From Dendrolimus kikuchii (taxonomy: Eukaryota > Arthropoda > Insecta > Lepidoptera > Lasiocampidae), in NCBI GenBank assembly GCA_019925095.2, contig CM034408.1, positions 3,100,001 to 3,164,000 on the forward strand: 64,000 bases of DNA. The letters run 5' to 3'. The position numbers were made by a program, and so were the translations under genes. The notes beneath the pieces are model-generated. The model worked only from the letters and a program-made list of their open reading frames with translations, was not told the DNA's origin and made no database searches. Of the stretch, positions 63,654 through 64,000 are shown piece after piece. Each line of letters starts with the position of its first letter. Position 1 is the stretch's first letter.

Positions 63654-64000
63654 AGCGAGAGTTGGGTATGGAAGAGAGAGCATGAAAGTAGAGTAAACGC
63701 GGTCGAGATGCGAGCACTGCGTAAAATCTGCGGAGTGACGCTCGCGGACCGCGTTCGTAATACCGCAGTAAGAGAGAGAGTTGGTCTGAAAGAGAGTCGG
63801 GGTGAAGGTAAGGAAAGGAATGCTCTGGTGGTTCGGGAATGTGGAAAGAATGCATGATGAAAGTATGACTAAACAGATATACAATGCAAAAGTGGATGGA
63901 TGCAGAAGTCGTGGAAGACCACGATACACCTTCCATGATCAAATTGATCGTGTACTAGCAGAAGGTGATGTCAGGAGCCTTAAGAACAGACGAGCGTGCA
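63654..64000 (+). mobile_element. LINE-A copy running off the window
   Basis: It starts taagcgagagttgggtatgg and continues through the AVEMRALRKICGVTLADRVRN-coding DNA, the WFG(N)VERM motif and [19 protein letters not shown] to the end of the window. A 2-bp loss after aaagagagt shifts the frame. The tail lies beyond the window. Confidence 0.88.

Overview
The window reads as AT-rich nuclear DNA of an insect, most likely a moth or butterfly. I base this on recall of repeat families common in Lepidoptera: Helitrons ending in CTAG, a LINE 3' UTR with a gcgataaggc core, tRNA-headed SINEs, and Jockey-like LINE 3' ends with poly-A. I find no convincing host gene, no structural RNA gene, no CRISPR array and no prokaryotic signal. 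Nearly every recognisable stretch is a transposable element or a relic of one, many nested in each other. Open frames in these relics are reverse-transcriptase tails; most of the other short frames are noise or simple-repeat translations.

Names used below (mine, for this window): LINE-A = non-LTR element whose ORF tail carries a RWFGHVERM motif and whose 3' end is an (ATGT)n tail; about 18 5'-truncated copies, many with target-site duplications (TSDs). LINE-B = CR1/Jockey-like element with a WN-x-LP C-terminus and a 3' UTR with a gcgataaggc hairpin and a short-repeat tail. LINE-C = element whose ORF tail carries VETLGPWG. SINE-J = about 320-bp element with a constant 5' head (tatccgtgcaggaacgg) and a 3' half resembling a Jockey LINE 3' end. 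SINE-T1 and SINE-T2 = tRNA-headed SINEs with A and B boxes. SINE-N = about 322-bp poly-A retroposon starting GGAGTTTTTGGCGGG. LTR-A = about 450-520-bp solo LTRs at ATAT targets. FB-1, FB-2 and IR-P = foldback or inverted-repeat elements. REP-C = 430-bp dispersed repeat of unknown class.

Layout: 1-5.4 kb holds SINE and LINE ends and two solo LTRs. 6-12 kb holds microsatellites, Helitrons, a SINE-N, a Gypsy-type Gag relic, a SINE-T1 and a solo LTR. 13-19 kb has a Harbinger-like MITE, a SINE-T2, a LINE-A with an inverted 5' end, and a triple nest (Harbinger-like MITE in a hAT-like element in another TIR-like repeat). 19.6-23.9 kb has the large FB-1 palindrome, SINE-N and IR-P. 23.9-28.06 kb is the longest stretch without recognised repeats. 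28-37 kb has LINE-B and LINE-C relics, a Helitron, a Jockey RT tail, FB-1 copy 2, IR-P copy 2, FB-2 and a LINE RT relic. 37-48 kb has SINE-J clusters, the longest LINE-A, a long AT tract and Helitrons. 49.7-51.5 kb is unassigned AT-rich DNA. 51.5-64 kb has LINE-C with an endonuclease-like motif, an unidentified open frame, an R1-like RT relic, a Jockey-like RT relic, SINE-N, a fourth LTR-A and further LINE tails.

These relics do not act as a pathway; what the sequence records is insertion history. The non-autonomous families are presumably mobilised in trans (SINE-J by Jockey-like LINEs, the MITEs by Harbinger and hAT transposases, the short Helitrons by a full Helitron), but no intact autonomous copy is visible here.
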